DNA from: Labilithrix luteola
Lineage (GTDB): Bacteria; Myxococcota_A; Polyangia; Polyangiales; Polyangiaceae
DNA length: 64,000 nucleotides
Assembly: GCF_001263205.1 (NCBI RefSeq)
Contig: NZ_CP012333.1
Coordinates: forward strand, 3,286,001 to 3,350,000
Reading direction: 5' to 3'
Part shown: piece after piece, positions 18,225 through 27,411 of the stretch
Position numbering within the stretch: position 1 is the first letter of the stretch
Layout: every line of letters begins with the position of its first letter
Notes under the pieces: generated by a model
The model's database searches: none
What the model was told of the DNA's origin: nothing
The model's input: only the letters and a program-made list of their open reading frames with translations
Made by a program: the position numbers and the translations under genes

Positions 18225-20493
18225 AGATCGCGACCGAAAAACGCGTGCCTTGGCCCTGGCGCGAGCCCGCGAGGCGCTCGACGCAGGCGACTTTGCCCTC
18301 GGGCGTGCGCTGGCCGAGGAGGCCGTTCGGACCGCCGACGCTTCGATGAAGCCGTCGCGCGCCGAAGCCCGGCGTGTCCTCGCGCTCGCACTCCTCTACG
18401 ACGACCGCGTCGAAGACGCCCAACGCCTCGCCGACGAGGCCATTCGCATCGCCCGCGCCGCGGGGTCGATCAAGCAGACGGCGCTCGCCGAGCTCGCCCT
18501 CGCCGAGGTCCTTCGCACGAAGGGCGATTACGTCCTCGGCTTGAAGCATGCCTCACGCGCCCGCAAGCTCGCCGAGCGCGAGGGTGATCCGATCACGTCC
18601 ACCGTCGTTCTCTCGGACTACGCCACGCTGCTGGGTCGCCTCGGCGACGACGAGCGGGCGCGCGAAGTGTTCGACCATCTCGTGGGCGACGGCTCCGAGG
18701 ACCAGGGCGCCGCGCCTCTCGAGGAGCTGCCTCGGAAAGAGGCGCTACGTGTCCTCTACAACGCAACCATGACCCACCGCGCGGCGGGGCGCTTCGACCT
18801 TGCCCTCCGCATCCTCGCGCGCGCCGACGCGCTGACGGGAGGCAAGCGCACGTGGCCGATCGTCTATGCACGCGCCCTCACGCTCTTGGACATGGGCGCC
18901 TACGAAGAGGTTCGGGCGCTGCTCGAACAAACGAGAGACGAAGACCTGCGTGGCGGGTGGCAACGCGCGCAGATGATCACGCTTCGCGCGAATCTCGCCA
19001 TGCACACCGGCGCCCGCACCGAGGTCGTCGAGGCGCTCGTCACCGAGGGGCTCGCCATCGAAGGGCTCACACCGCCGCTCAAGTTCGGCCTCCAGCGCGT
19101 CCACGCGCACTGCCTGCTCCAGAAGGGCCAGTATCAGGAGGCCGAGCGCGTGGGCATCACGCTCATGGCCGGCGCGGCGAAGGGTGGAACGCGCGTGCAA
19201 GCGGCCCATTCGCTTGCGATCGCGGCGCGCGGCGGCGTGAGCGACGCCTGGCTCCTGCGCTGGCTCGGCGCGGTCGCGTGCTCGTCGGGCGGCGGCGCGG
19301 CTCGCATCGAACACGAGGCGCTCTCCGGCCTCGTCACCGAGCCCGAGCCCATCGGCCAGCTTGCGCGAAACATCCAGGCGACGTGCCGCGCGCGCATCCT
19401 CGCGCACACGCCGCCCGAGTATCGCAAGACGATGCTGCGCACGCTGCGCCTCGTCGAACAACGAACCGCCGCGCTGCGATTGACGAGGCGCGAGGAGACC
19501 GAGGCCGTCGTGACCGACGAGATCGCGAAGGTCAAGGACGAGGTCGGTATCGCGGGCGGCTCGCCGGCCATCATGCGCGCCGTTTCCACCACCGCACGTG
19601 CGGCGAAGTCCAACGCGAACCTCGTGCTCACCGGTGAAACAGGCTCCGGCAAGGAGCTCTTTGCACGGCTCGCGCATCGTCTCTCGCCCGGTTCGCGCAA
19701 TCCCTTCGTGGCCGTGAACTGCGCGGCGATCCCTCAACCTCTCCTCGAAGCCGAGCTCTTCGGACACGAGCGCGGCGCATTCACCGGCGCCGAGCGCTCA
19801 CGACGTGGCCTCTTCGTCGAGGCCGAAGGCGGCACGCTGTTCCTCGACGAGGTCGGTGAGATGAGCGCGGCGATGCAGGCAAAGCTGCTGCGTGTCCTCG
19901 AAGACGGCGAGATCCGCGCCGTCGGCGGCGTGAAGTCACGCAAGGTCAATGTGCGCGTCGTGGCCGCCACGCACCGCGACCTCGCGCAGATGGTTGCAGA
20001 ACGCACGTTTCGCGAAGACCTGTATTATCGCCTCGCGGCCATCACCGTACGCATTCCCGCACTTCGCGAGCGAGCCGAAGACTTGCCGGCCATCGCACGC
20101 GCAATCCTCGCCCGCGAGCCGGCGACCAAGAATCACCGCCTCGACGTCCCTGGCCTCGCCGTCCTCGCCGAACACGCCTGGCCAGGCAACGTGCGAGAGC
20201 TCTCCAACGTGCTGCGCGTCGCGGCAGCGATGGCCGAGGGGACCGTCATCGGTCGCCCCGCGATGATGACGGCGCTCGACTCCTCCATTTCGGCACGAGG
20301 TAGGGCCAAGGCGCCCACCGAGGCCGGACCGAACCTGCGCGAGACCACGCTGGCCGCGCTTCGGGCTCGTCATCGCAACGAGGTTCGCGAGCTGGTCGGC
20401 CGCGCCATCGCGAGCGCCGACGGCAACAAGCTCAAAGCCGCGCGGTCGCTCGGCGTGAGCAGGCAGGGTCTGTACCGCGTGCTGGAGTCATGA
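18211..20493 (+). CDS. TPR-fused sigma-54-dependent transcriptional activator
   Basis: 760 residues. The N-terminal ~430 residues are Ala/Leu/Arg-rich helical pairs of TPR type (LALAEVLRTKGDYVLGLKHA, for example), a likely protein-sensing module in place of a receiver or GAF domain. The AAA+ domain (~455-680) has Walker A GETGSGKE (from 475), the sigma-54-contacting GAFTGA (522-527), Walker B GGTLFLDEVGEM and the R-finger region FREDLYYRL. The last ~40 residues are a Fis-type helix-turn-helix (KLKAARSLGVSRQGLYRVL). Start ATG 18211 is favoured over in-frame upstream codons because it leaves a usable divergent promoter region. Target genes unknown; the lipoprotein 26 bp downstream may be co-transcribed. 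Confidence 0.9.
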   Translation: MSLSGDRDRKTRALALARAREALDAGDFALGRALAEEAVRTADASMKPSRAEARRVLALALLYDDRVEDAQRLADEAIRIARAAGSIKQTALAELALAEVLRTKGDYVLGLKHASRARKLAEREGDPITSTVVLSDYATLLGRLGDDERAREVFDHLVGDGSEDQGAAPLEELPRKEALRVLYNATMTHRAAGRFDLALRILARADALTGGKRTWPIVYARALTLLDMGAYEEVRALLEQTRDEDLRGGWQRAQMITLRANLAMHTGARTEVVEALVTEGLAIEGLTPPLKFGLQRVHAHCLLQKGQYQEAERVGITLMAGAAKGGTRVQAAHSLAIAARGGVSDAWLLRWLGAVACSSGGGAARIEHEALSGLVTEPEPIGQLARNIQATCRARILAHTPPEYRKTMLRTLRLVEQRTAALRLTRREETEAVVTDEIAKVKDEVGIAGGSPAIMRAVSTTARAAKSNANLVLTGETGSGKELFARLAHRLSPGSRNPFVAVNCAAIPQPLLEAELFGHERGAFTGAERSRRGLFVEAEGGTLFLDEVGEMSAAMQAKLLRVLEDGEIRAVGGVKSRKVNVRVVAATHRDLAQMVAERTFREDLYYRLAAITVRIPALRERAEDLPAIARAILAREPATKNHRLDVPGLAVLAEHAWPGNVRELSNVLRVAAAMAEGTVIGRPAMMTALDSSISARGRAKAPTEAGPNLRETTLAALRARHRNEVRELVGRAIASADGNKLKAARSLGVSRQGLYRVLES

Positions 20494-20519
20494 GGTAAGC
20501 TGGAGGCCGGAGGCAGTTC

Positions 20520-21389
20520 ATGCGCGCTCGGACATTCCCCTTCCTTCCGTCATCGCGCCTGTCCCTGCCGGCCCGCGCCCTTGCGCTGACGTCAGTTGCT
20601 TCGCTGCTCGTCTTCGCAGGCTGCGCGAACGACGGCGACACGCAGGTCATGGCGCCCGTCGTCCTCGGCATGCTCGACACTGCAGGGCCGACCTACGACG
20701 ACGGTCAGGTCCAGATGTACCAGGTGCAGAAGAGTGTCGAGCTCCCCATGCGCCAGCCCACGGGCGACGAGCGTCCCAAGGGCCAGTCGGATCCCTACGC
20801 GCGACCTCCGTTCAACCTCGCCTCGGACACACGCATCACCGTGCGCTTCACACTCACGAACCTCGACGAGACGCAGCACTCGCTCGAGTTGCTCGTGGAC
20901 CCGTGGAACGAGTTCGTGCGCTACGTCCCAGGCCTCACCACGGACAGCGAAGACGAGGCCGAGCCGAACTTCAGCGGCATCGATCGCTTCTACATCCTGC
21001 CGCCCAAGGGTCGCATCGAGGGCATCCTCACCCCGGACGACATGGTCGAGCTCGCCACCGACCTCGGCACGGCCATGAAGCTCCAGAAGACCCCTCCGGC
21101 GGCAGACAGCGCCTTCGGCGGGCCCGTCCTCTACAACCGCGCCTTCAACGTCCAGAACCGCTCCAGCGAGCCCGATCCGGTCCTCGCCCCGTACATCCCC
21201 AAGGTCGTCGCCGGCCTCGTAGGCTTCGATCTGGGTCTGCGCACGTACGAGCCCGCGAAGATCGCCGTGGAGATCGTGGTCGACGTCCAAGACGTCAACG
21301 GCGAGCGCGTGGTGAAGCCGGGCGACAGCGACAAGAGCATCGGACGGCCCGGCGGAACCCTCACTCCCCCCGCAGCAGCGCGACAGTAA
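20520..21389 (+). CDS. Lipoprotein of unknown function
   Basis: 289 residues. Signal peptide with lipobox VFAGC (~residue 38), preceded by a close GGAGG ribosome site (20509-20513). The mature part is rich in beta-prone segments (RITVRFTLTNLDETQHSLEL and YRRAF-like turns), mentions of extended acidic linkers, and a Pro-rich C-terminus. I recognise no domain. It lies 26 bp after the sigma-54 activator on the same strand and may share its transcript. Confidence 0.75.
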   Translation: MRARTFPFLPSSRLSLPARALALTSVASLLVFAGCANDGDTQVMAPVVLGMLDTAGPTYDDGQVQMYQVQKSVELPMRQPTGDERPKGQSDPYARPPFNLASDTRITVRFTLTNLDETQHSLELLVDPWNEFVRYVPGLTTDSEDEAEPNFSGIDRFYILPPKGRIEGILTPDDMVELATDLGTAMKLQKTPPAADSAFGGPVLYNRAFNVQNRSSEPDPVLAPYIPKVVAGLVGFDLGLRTYEPAKIAVEIVVDVQDVNGERVVKPGDSDKSIGRPGGTLTPPAAARQ

Positions 21390-21421
21390 ACGCGAAATCG
21401 TCACCGAATGACGCTCGCTGC

Positions 21422-21450
21422 TTGACAGAAGGGTCCAGATCGAGGACCTT
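21422..21450 (+). promoter_or_regulatory. Candidate promoter of tRNA-Ser
   Basis: A consensus -35 box TTGACA (21422-21427) is followed after 17 bp by GACCTT (21445-21450), a weak -10, and the tRNA 5' end 8 bp further on. Spacing fits a stable-RNA promoter; the -10 match is poor. Confidence 0.45.
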
Positions 21451-21457
21451 GCGCGGC

Positions 21458-21544
21458 GGAGAGCTGTCCGAGTGGCCGAAGGAGCCTGATTCGAAATCAG
21501 GTGTACGTGCAAGCGTACCAAGGGTTCGAATCCCTTGCTCTCCG
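21458..21544 (+). tRNA. tRNA-Ser, anticodon CGA
   Basis: Class II tRNA. The acceptor stem GGAGAGC (21458-21464) pairs with GCTCTCC (21537-21543), and discriminator G is at 21544. The anticodon stem CCTGA/TCAGG encloses loop TTCGAAA with anticodon CGA at 21492-21494, reading UCG codons. A long variable arm (GTACG...CGTAC) and a standard T-arm (AGGGTTCGAATCCCT) are present. CCA is not encoded. Confidence 0.97.
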
Positions 21545-21547
21545 CTA

Positions 21548-21595
21548 AGACTCTCGAGAGTCTCGTTCGAGGGGGGAGCTGCGCTGCCCCCCTCG
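21548..21595 (+). terminator. Palindrome plus GC-rich hairpin after tRNA-Ser
   Basis: Right after the tRNA is a perfect 16-base palindrome AGACTCTCGAGAGTCT (21548-21563). It is followed by a 9-bp stem CGAGGGGGG (21568-21576) pairing with CCCCCCTCG (21587-21595). Placement suggests transcription termination or 3' processing signals, although no U-tract follows. Confidence 0.55.
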
Positions 21596-21794
21596 AGCTC
21601 CCCCACGCGGAGCACCGCGGGTTCGGGGAGCGGAGCGAACAGACAACGCGGCCGCTTCTTTGGAAGTGGGTCGCGTTTCGCATTTGGGGCCAAGCCTTCG
21701 AGCTCCCCCACGCGGAGCACCGCGGGACCAGAGGGAACGCGACAGATGACGCGACCGCTTCCAAAGGAAGTTGGTCGCGTTTCGCATTTGAGCC
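21591..21794 (+). repeat. Two ~100-bp tandem repeats downstream of tRNA-Ser
   Basis: Unit 1 (21591-21690) and unit 2 (21695-21794) share CGAGCTCCCCCACGCGGAGC with the following ACCGCGGG, a GCG(G/A)CCGCTTC block, and GGTCGCGTTTCGCATTTG. They differ in the middle. The 316-bp stretch to the next gene holds nothing else I can support. Short frames here on both strands follow the repeat and are not coding. Confidence 0.85.
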
Positions 21795-21860
21795 GCGCGA
21801 ATCTGTCATGCGAGATGCTGTCGGCCATCGAATGCATCATGCACACGAACGGCTGAGGGG

Positions 21861-22592
21861 TCAGCGAACGTGGATGGGCACGAGGCGCGTGCGCTCGCCG
21901 CCTAGCTCGCCGAGGAAAACTTCGATCGCATACGGGCCCGGCGACATCTTTGCTCGTTCGGGCTTTGCAGACGGGCCGCTGCCGACCCAGCGATCGTAGC
22001 TGGCAGACGCGGGAAGGCGGAGCTCCATCGTGCCGCTGGGAGCGAGTTCGAAGAACGCTTCGTCATTGTACGGACCCGACGCGTGAACGGCATCGGGGAA
22101 CGGCTGGCCGTTCGACTGGACCAGGCGCGTCCAGAGATGGCGGTTCACGACGCGATAGACGGCAGCTTCGGGGCCGGAGTTGGTGACGCGGACGATCACG
22201 ACCGTGTCTTCACCAGACGCGAGCTCCGCTCGGTCGGCCGTTACCTCTATCTTCGGCCGAGACTTCTCGTTTGGATGTGGAAGGCCGCACGACTGGCCTG
22301 CACGAACCGACAGTCCGCCGTCGTAGACGCGATACTCGCTCTCGTTGCACGCGCATGCCGACAGCTCCGCGTCGAGAGTGAGGAGCTCGCCACGACAGGC
22401 CTCCGCGATAGGAACCATGCGGGCTGGCGGTGCCTCGAGTCGTCGCGGTTGGGCGGCGGTGGTCCCGCCCTGCCTGAGCGAGGGCGACGGCGTAGCTATC
22501 GCCTTTGCCTCTGGCTCGGAAGATGTCGCCCCACTTGCGCAGCCGGTCAACATCCCAAGGACGAACAAGGATTTCACCGCGTGTGCCATCAC
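21861..22592 (-). CDS. Lipoprotein of unknown function
   Basis: 243 residues. Signal peptide with lipobox LTGC (~residue 18), then a Ser/Thr/Pro/Ala linker. A compact region contains ACACNESEY and CGLPHP, and the second half looks like an immunoglobulin-like beta-sandwich (KIEVTADRAELASGEDTVVI, TNSGPEAAVYR). The start may be GTG 22592 or the adjacent ATG 22589. Not recognised further. It lies downstream of the acetyltransferase gene on the same strand, across a gap that itself contains an open transmembrane-like segment. Confidence 0.72.
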   Translation of the reverse strand: MMAHAVKSLFVLGMLTGCASGATSSEPEAKAIATPSPSLRQGGTTAAQPRRLEAPPARMVPIAEACRGELLTLDAELSACACNESEYRVYDGGLSVRAGQSCGLPHPNEKSRPKIEVTADRAELASGEDTVVIVRVTNSGPEAAVYRVVNRHLWTRLVQSNGQPFPDAVHASGPYNDEAFFELAPSGTMELRLPASASYDRWVGSGPSAKPERAKMSPGPYAIEVFLGELGGERTRLVPIHVR

Positions 22593-22727
22593 GCGATCAT
22601 GGCACAGGCGCTAGGCCACGGTCCGAGAGGTGGCGGCGCGGCGAGAGCCGACGAGGACTCCGAGCAGTCCGCCGAAAAAGCCCACCGCGAGCGCGAACAC
22701 GAACGCTCGCGAATGACGCGCGAATCG

Positions 22728-23291
22728 TCACGTGCCTTCGGTGATCTCGCGAATCACGCGGCACGGATTGCCGGCAGCGAAGACTCCGTCGGGGACGTCG
22801 CGCGTGACCACGCTGCCAGCGCCGATGACGGCACGTGAGCCGATGGTCACGCCGGGCAGGATGATGGCGCCACCTCCGACCCAGACGTCAGAGCCAATCG
22901 TAACGGCCTTGCCGAACTCCTTGCCGCGACGAGCCACGGCTTCGAAAGGGTGCAGAGGCGTATAGATCTGCACGGCCGGTCCGAAGAGCGTGAAGCTCCC
23001 GATGCGCACGGGGCAAACGTCGAGCACCACGCAGTTGAAGTTGAAGTAGACACGCTCGCCGAGCTCGATGTTCGTGCCGTAGTCGCAAAAGAAGGGCGGC
23101 TGCATCCACACGGAATCGCCGCCTGCGCCGAACAAGCTGCGGAGGATCGCGCGGCGCACGTCCCGATCGCTCTCACGCGTGGCGTTGAGCGTCTGGCACA
23201 AGTCACGTGCGTGATCGCGTGCGGCGACCAGCTCGAGATCCATGGCGTCGTACAGCTCGCCTGCAATCATCTTCTCGCGCTCGGAGTTCAT
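22728..23291 (-). CDS. Maltose/galactoside O-acetyltransferase family enzyme
   Basis: 187 residues. Trimeric left-handed beta-helix acyltransferase using acetyl-CoA to acetylate sugar hydroxyls. N-terminal Mac domain (NSEREKMIAGELYDA) precedes hexapeptide repeats. The catalytic His region is YTPLHPFEA, and IGSDVWVGGGAIILPGV, IGAGSVVTRDVP and AAGNPCRVIR close the fold. ATG 23291 is chosen because AGAGGTGG precedes it and the Mac domain begins there; the frame opens 19 codons earlier. The TGA stop at 22728 is followed in frame by 38 further sense codons (see findings). Confidence 0.9.
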   Translation of the reverse strand: MNSEREKMIAGELYDAMDLELVAARDHARDLCQTLNATRESDRDVRRAILRSLFGAGGDSVWMQPPFFCDYGTNIELGERVYFNFNCVVLDVCPVRIGSFTLFGPAVQIYTPLHPFEAVARRGKEFGKAVTIGSDVWVGGGAIILPGVTIGSRAVIGAGSVVTRDVPDGVFAAGNPCRVIREITEGT

Positions 23292-23534
23292 GGGCCACCT
23301 CTCGAATCCGTGGCCCATGCCAAATGCAGACCAGGCGTCGAGGCTCATCCAACCGCTATCGCGTTCTACGACACCGCCATTCTTGCGCTCGCGCTGAACC
23401 CGTCGGCCGCCGTCGCCTCGTACATTCCAGGCCTGAATTTCCGATGTGGAAGCGCTAGCGCGAGCTCGGCGTTTCCATTCCGAGGAGCGGGGTCACGGCC
23501 ACGCGGAAGGACGTTTGGCCCCGAAGCTGACGAG

Positions 23535-25558
23535 ATGCGCGCGCTGCGGTATTCACGATCGGTGATTTTCTCTCGGGGCGCCCTCGTCACGACCGTCTGG
23601 ACGGCCGTTCTCGTGGGCGGTTGCGCACGCGGGTCGGACGTTCCCGCTTCTCACTCTCAGGGCTCGGGCGATGCGAGTCCGTCGTCCGCACCGGAGTCGA
23701 AGGCCACGGGCACGCTGGCGGCCGCCGACGCAGGCATCCTTGCCGTCGCCGCGCCGATTGCCGAAGAGCCTCCACGCTGCGACGACGCGAAAGACGTCCA
23801 CCTCTTCGTCTCACCGAGCGTCCCCGCCGTCGGTCAGCCGCTGCGCATCGTCGCCGTTACCGACAAGCCGCTCGTCGGTGAGCTTCGCATCAAGACCGTC
23901 GTCAAAGGAAAGAAGGCCGACGACAGCGCGCCCATCGTCACGAGCGACGCACGCCATGGTGGGCCGCCCTATTTCTGGGTCGCCGAAGTGCCTGCGCCAC
24001 GTGCCGGTGGGTACGAGGCAAGCCTCGTCCAGCCCGCCTGCGATGCCGGAACGAACGTCTCCACGCGCACCGTGAAGGTCTCCGCGGGAACACCCACCGC
24101 ACCTCTCGCGCCGAAAGAAGGCGACGGCTTGTGGCCGGTGCGTTCCGTCTGGTCGCGCCATCTCGAAAACGTGTACTCCGCATGGATCGAAACACTCTTC
24201 GACGCGCCCGACGGCGAGATGCCGAGCTGGCCAGCGCTCCACGAGCTCTTGCGCGATCGAAAGCGCAATCTCCTCTTCGATCATCTCGCCGCCGGTGAAG
24301 ACAGCGCGAACGCACCGGTCGTTCGCCCCGACTGTGCAGACCTCCCGTACTTCCTGCGGGCCTACTTCGCCTTCAAGCTGCGCCTGCCTTTCGGGGTCTC
24401 GGAGTGCAACCGAGGTGGTGGCGGCGCGCCGCCGTCGTGCAAAGGCATCACCACGAACGACGATCCGCCGGTTCGTTACGACGCGAACACCACGGCGGTG
24501 AAGACGTTTGGGACGTTCCTCAAGGGCACGCTCGCCGATCGCGCGCATTCCGGATCGGCGCGCACGCCCTTCGACGACGAGAACTCCGACTACTACCCGG
24601 TGCCACTCACGTGGGACAGCCTTCGCCCTGGCACCGTGTTCGCCGATCCCTACGGGCACGTGCTCGTCATCGCCAAGCGACTCCCGCAGACCGCGGAGCG
24701 AGGTGGCGTCCTGCTCGCGGTCGACGGACAGCCCGACGGCACCGTCGCACGCAAGCGCTTCTGGCGTGGCAACTTCCTCTACGCGCATTCGCCCGAGCTG
24801 GGCGGCCCTGGCTTCAAGCGGTTTCGTCCCCTCGTGAGGCAAGACAAGCAACTCGCACGCCTCGACGACGAAGCGATCAGGAAGCACCCCGAATATGGCG
24901 ATGTGTCCCGCGAGCCGGGCAAGCTCGACATCGAGCCGTTCTACGACGCGATGGACGACGTCATGTCGCCTCGGCCGCTCGATCCCGAGCGCGCGCTCAT
25001 GGAGACCATCGCCGCGCTCGAAGAGCAGGTTCGCACGCGCGTCAAATCGGTCGACAACGGCCGCAAGTGGCTCGAGAGCGCGAAGGCGCCCGCCACCATG
25101 CCCGAGGGTTCGGAGATCTTCGAGACCACGGGCACCTGGGAAGACTTCTCGACGCCCTCGCGCGACCTGCGCTTGCTCATCGCCATCGACGTCGTGCGCG
25201 GCTTCCCCGCACGCGTGGCGCGGCGTCCGGAGCGCTATGCGATGCCGGCCGGCAGCTCCGCGAAGGACGTCCAGGCCTCGCTCGAAAAGGTCCTCGCCCG
25301 CGAGCTCGCGGCTCGAACCGTCACGTACACCCGCACGGACGGCTCCCCGGCATCACTCTCTCTCGCCGACGTCGCCTCCCGTAGCTCGGCCCTGGAAATG
25401 GCGTACAACCCGAACGACTGCGTCGAATCGCGCTGGGGGCCCCGGCCGGCAGCGACGAGGGCAAGACCTGCAAGGGTCAAGCGCCTTCCGATCAGCGCGC
25501 ACGTATGGATCAATGCCGTTCGTGGTTCGCCGAGCGCAAGCGCCCCGCGCGCAAGTGA
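23535..25558 (+). CDS. Large lipoprotein of unknown function, apparent frameshift near 25435
   Basis: The start ATG 23535 gives a signal peptide with lipobox VGGC (~residue 31); the frame upstream is non-coding. The mature protein of ~645 residues is unrecognised. It has a central segment DPYGHVLVIAKRL, whose His resembles those of papain-fold peptidases, and is rich in paired Cys. The intact frame runs on to 25820, but after the run G5C4 (25435-25443) its composition turns Arg/Ala-rich and nonsensical. Shifting by one base restores a plausible tail (CKGQAPSDQRARMDQCRSWF) ending at TGA 25556-25558, which overlaps the next start as GTGA. I therefore give 25558 as the probable real end. Either a sequencing indel or a true frameshift. 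Confidence 0.7.
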
Positions 25559-26052
25559 TTCGCTCTCTCGTGCTTGTCTCGTCCGTGCTCGCGCTCGCAT
25601 GCACGGCGTGCGGTGGGCCCGAGGCGGCGGCTCCTTCGAGTGCGTCGCCGCCTCCGAACGAGAAGGCGAATGGGGGCTCGCCTCCTTCGCCCGAGGCCTG
25701 TCACAACGGCGCCGAGATCGTGCTGCGCGCTCCTTCGCGCGCGGGCTTCGTGCCAGGCACCTATCAGCTCGTCGTGTCGGCCGAGGGCGAGCGACGACGA
25801 TTCGTCTGCAAGGTCGATGAGCAAGTCGGTAGCTCGTCGTGCAGTGCCGAGCCGCCAGGGGCGGCCGCGATGATGCGCAAAGACACCGAGATCTCGATCG
25901 TCGTTCCTGGCTCTGCCAAGGCGCTCGATCTCGACGTCTCACGCAACGGCACCCCCATCGCCCAGACCACCGTGCATCCCGTCTACGAGACGAAATCCGA
26001 CGGTCGCGGCGGGTCGTGCACGACGGCCTTCGTTGCGCTCGGGCTGAAGTAG
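25555..26052 (+). CDS. Small lipoprotein of unknown function
   Basis: 165 residues from GTG 25555, where signal peptide and lipobox (LACTACGG, ~residue 15-19) begin at once. The longer frame opening at 24895 would cover another gene. The mature part has a Pro/Ser linker and a small beta-rich domain with two Cys pairs (RRFVCKVDEQVGSSSCS and GGSCTTAF) that could be disulfides. The GTGA overlap with the corrected end of the upstream gene implies translational coupling of two surface lipoproteins. Confidence 0.72.
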   Translation: MIRSLVLVSSVLALACTACGGPEAAAPSSASPPPNEKANGGSPPSPEACHNGAEIVLRAPSRAGFVPGTYQLVVSAEGERRRFVCKVDEQVGSSSCSAEPPGAAAMMRKDTEISIVVPGSAKALDLDVSRNGTPIAQTTVHPVYETKSDGRGGSCTTAFVALGLK

Positions 26053-26169
26053 CGAGCGCGAGCACTCCACAGCGCGAGCGTCGATCCTCGCGAGCGCGAC
26101 CACCGCGGTCGTCGCATTGCGGGGCTTGCCCTGAGCCTTAGGCTCGCCCGCTAGGAGGAACTGACTTCG

Positions 26170-27411
26170 ATGAGCGCCACGACCCGTTTGGCTTGGCCTG
26201 TGCTCACACTCGCGCTGTTCGCCGCCTGCGATAGCGGGAGCGGAAGCGATGGCTCGAGCACACCCAGCACACCTCCGCCTTCGCCCACTTCACCTAGCCC
26301 GAGCACGCCGTCGCCATCGCCCAGCGTGCCGCCGACGACGGAGCCCCCCGAAGATCCCGGCCCGCCGGCCATTCGCTTCATCGGTCGCTTCGACGAGCGC
26401 GATACCACCGGCCCCATCTGCGGCTGGCCAGGCTGCCGCGCGATCGCGAACTTCGAGGGCACGACGGTCTCCGTGAAGTTCAAAGAGCAAGCCATCCAAT
26501 ACGGCCCGAGCGTCTGGGAGTACTCCATCGACGACGGCGCATGGCAGACACTGCCGCTGGCCGACGGCCCCGGCGACTACACGCTCGCGAGCAACCTGCC
26601 GCAGGGCAAACACAAGGTCGAAGTCTACAAGGTCAGCGAAGCGCAGAACGGCGTGACGCAGTTTCTCGGCTTCGATTTCCACGGAGGCACGCTGGCTCCT
26701 CCTCCACTCCATCAGAAGCGCAAGCTCGAGATCGTCGGCGACTCCGACGTCGCGGGCTTCGGCTACAACGGCGCGATCACCGGTTCATGTCTGCCCGGCC
26801 CTGACTGGGCCGCAGCGCTCGAAAACTACCGCCTCGCGTGGGGTGAGCGCCTCTCGCAGAAGCTCAACGCGGAGATGAACTCCACGGTCTTCAGCGGCAA
26901 GGGCTTCTACTACAACATCTGGCGCCCGGACCTCGAGACCATCGGCGTTCTCTATCCGCGCTCGAACCCGGAAGATCCCACGAGCGTCTTCGACCTGACG
27001 AAGTTCACCCCGGACGTCGTCGTCGTTTCGATCGGCGGCAACGACTACAACATCGGTCAACCCGAAGACTTCGGCGCAGCGCCGCTCGCTGGCTTCACGC
27101 AGAAGGCCGACGAGATGACGACCATGCTGCGCCAGAACTATCCGCAGGCGCACATCTTCCTCATGGCCTACGCGGTGCTCACCGACGAGTATCCGCCCGG
27201 CCGGGGCCGTCGGACGAACGTCGTGACCGCGCTGACCACGGTCACCCAGCAACACAACGCCGCGGGCGACTCGCGCGTCTACTACGTCGCTCCGAGCGAA
27301 GCGGTCGCGAGCGAGCTCACGGCCTGCGACGGTCACGGCGGACCCGAGTACCACGAGCGCATCGCGGTCTACATGGCCGAAGAAATTGCCAAGCGCACGG
27401 GTTGGCAATGA
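26170..27411 (+). CDS. CE2-like SGNH esterase lipoprotein, copy 1
   Basis: 413 residues. Lipobox LFAAC (~residue 20) and a long Ser/Pro/Thr linker are followed by an N-terminal beta-jelly-roll (IRFIGRFDERD to FLGFDFHGG). The C-terminal SGNH hydrolase domain has nucleophile S192 in VGDSDVAGFGY, block III GGNDYN and the terminal D-x-x-H-like CDGHGGPEYH. Jelly-roll plus SGNH is the plan of carbohydrate esterase family 2, which removes acetyl groups from polysaccharides. A strong AGGAGGA site lies 10 bp before ATG 26170. The stop overlaps the paralogue's start by ATGA. Anchoring and the linker suggest action on polymers outside the cell. Confidence 0.82.
   Translation: MSATTRLAWPVLTLALFAACDSGSGSDGSSTPSTPPPSPTSPSPSTPSPSPSVPPTTEPPEDPGPPAIRFIGRFDERDTTGPICGWPGCRAIANFEGTTVSVKFKEQAIQYGPSVWEYSIDDGAWQTLPLADGPGDYTLASNLPQGKHKVEVYKVSEAQNGVTQFLGFDFHGGTLAPPPLHQKRKLEIVGDSDVAGFGYNGAITGSCLPGPDWAAALENYRLAWGERLSQKLNAEMNSTVFSGKGFYYNIWRPDLETIGVLYPRSNPEDPTSVFDLTKFTPDVVVVSIGGNDYNIGQPEDFGAAPLAGFTQKADEMTTMLRQNYPQAHIFLMAYAVLTDEYPPGRGRRTNVVTALTTVTQQHNAAGDSRVYYVAPSEAVASELTACDGHGGPEYHERIAVYMAEEIAKRTGWQ

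Noticed and set aside
21361..21846. Overlapping short frames on both strands after tRNA-Ser
   Set aside because: They follow the tandem repeats and even cross the tRNA; no protein family features.
24895..25554. Long N-terminal extension of the small lipoprotein frame
   Set aside because: It overlaps the upstream lipoprotein gene in another phase, is Arg/Ser-rich, and the signal peptide starts at GTG 25555.
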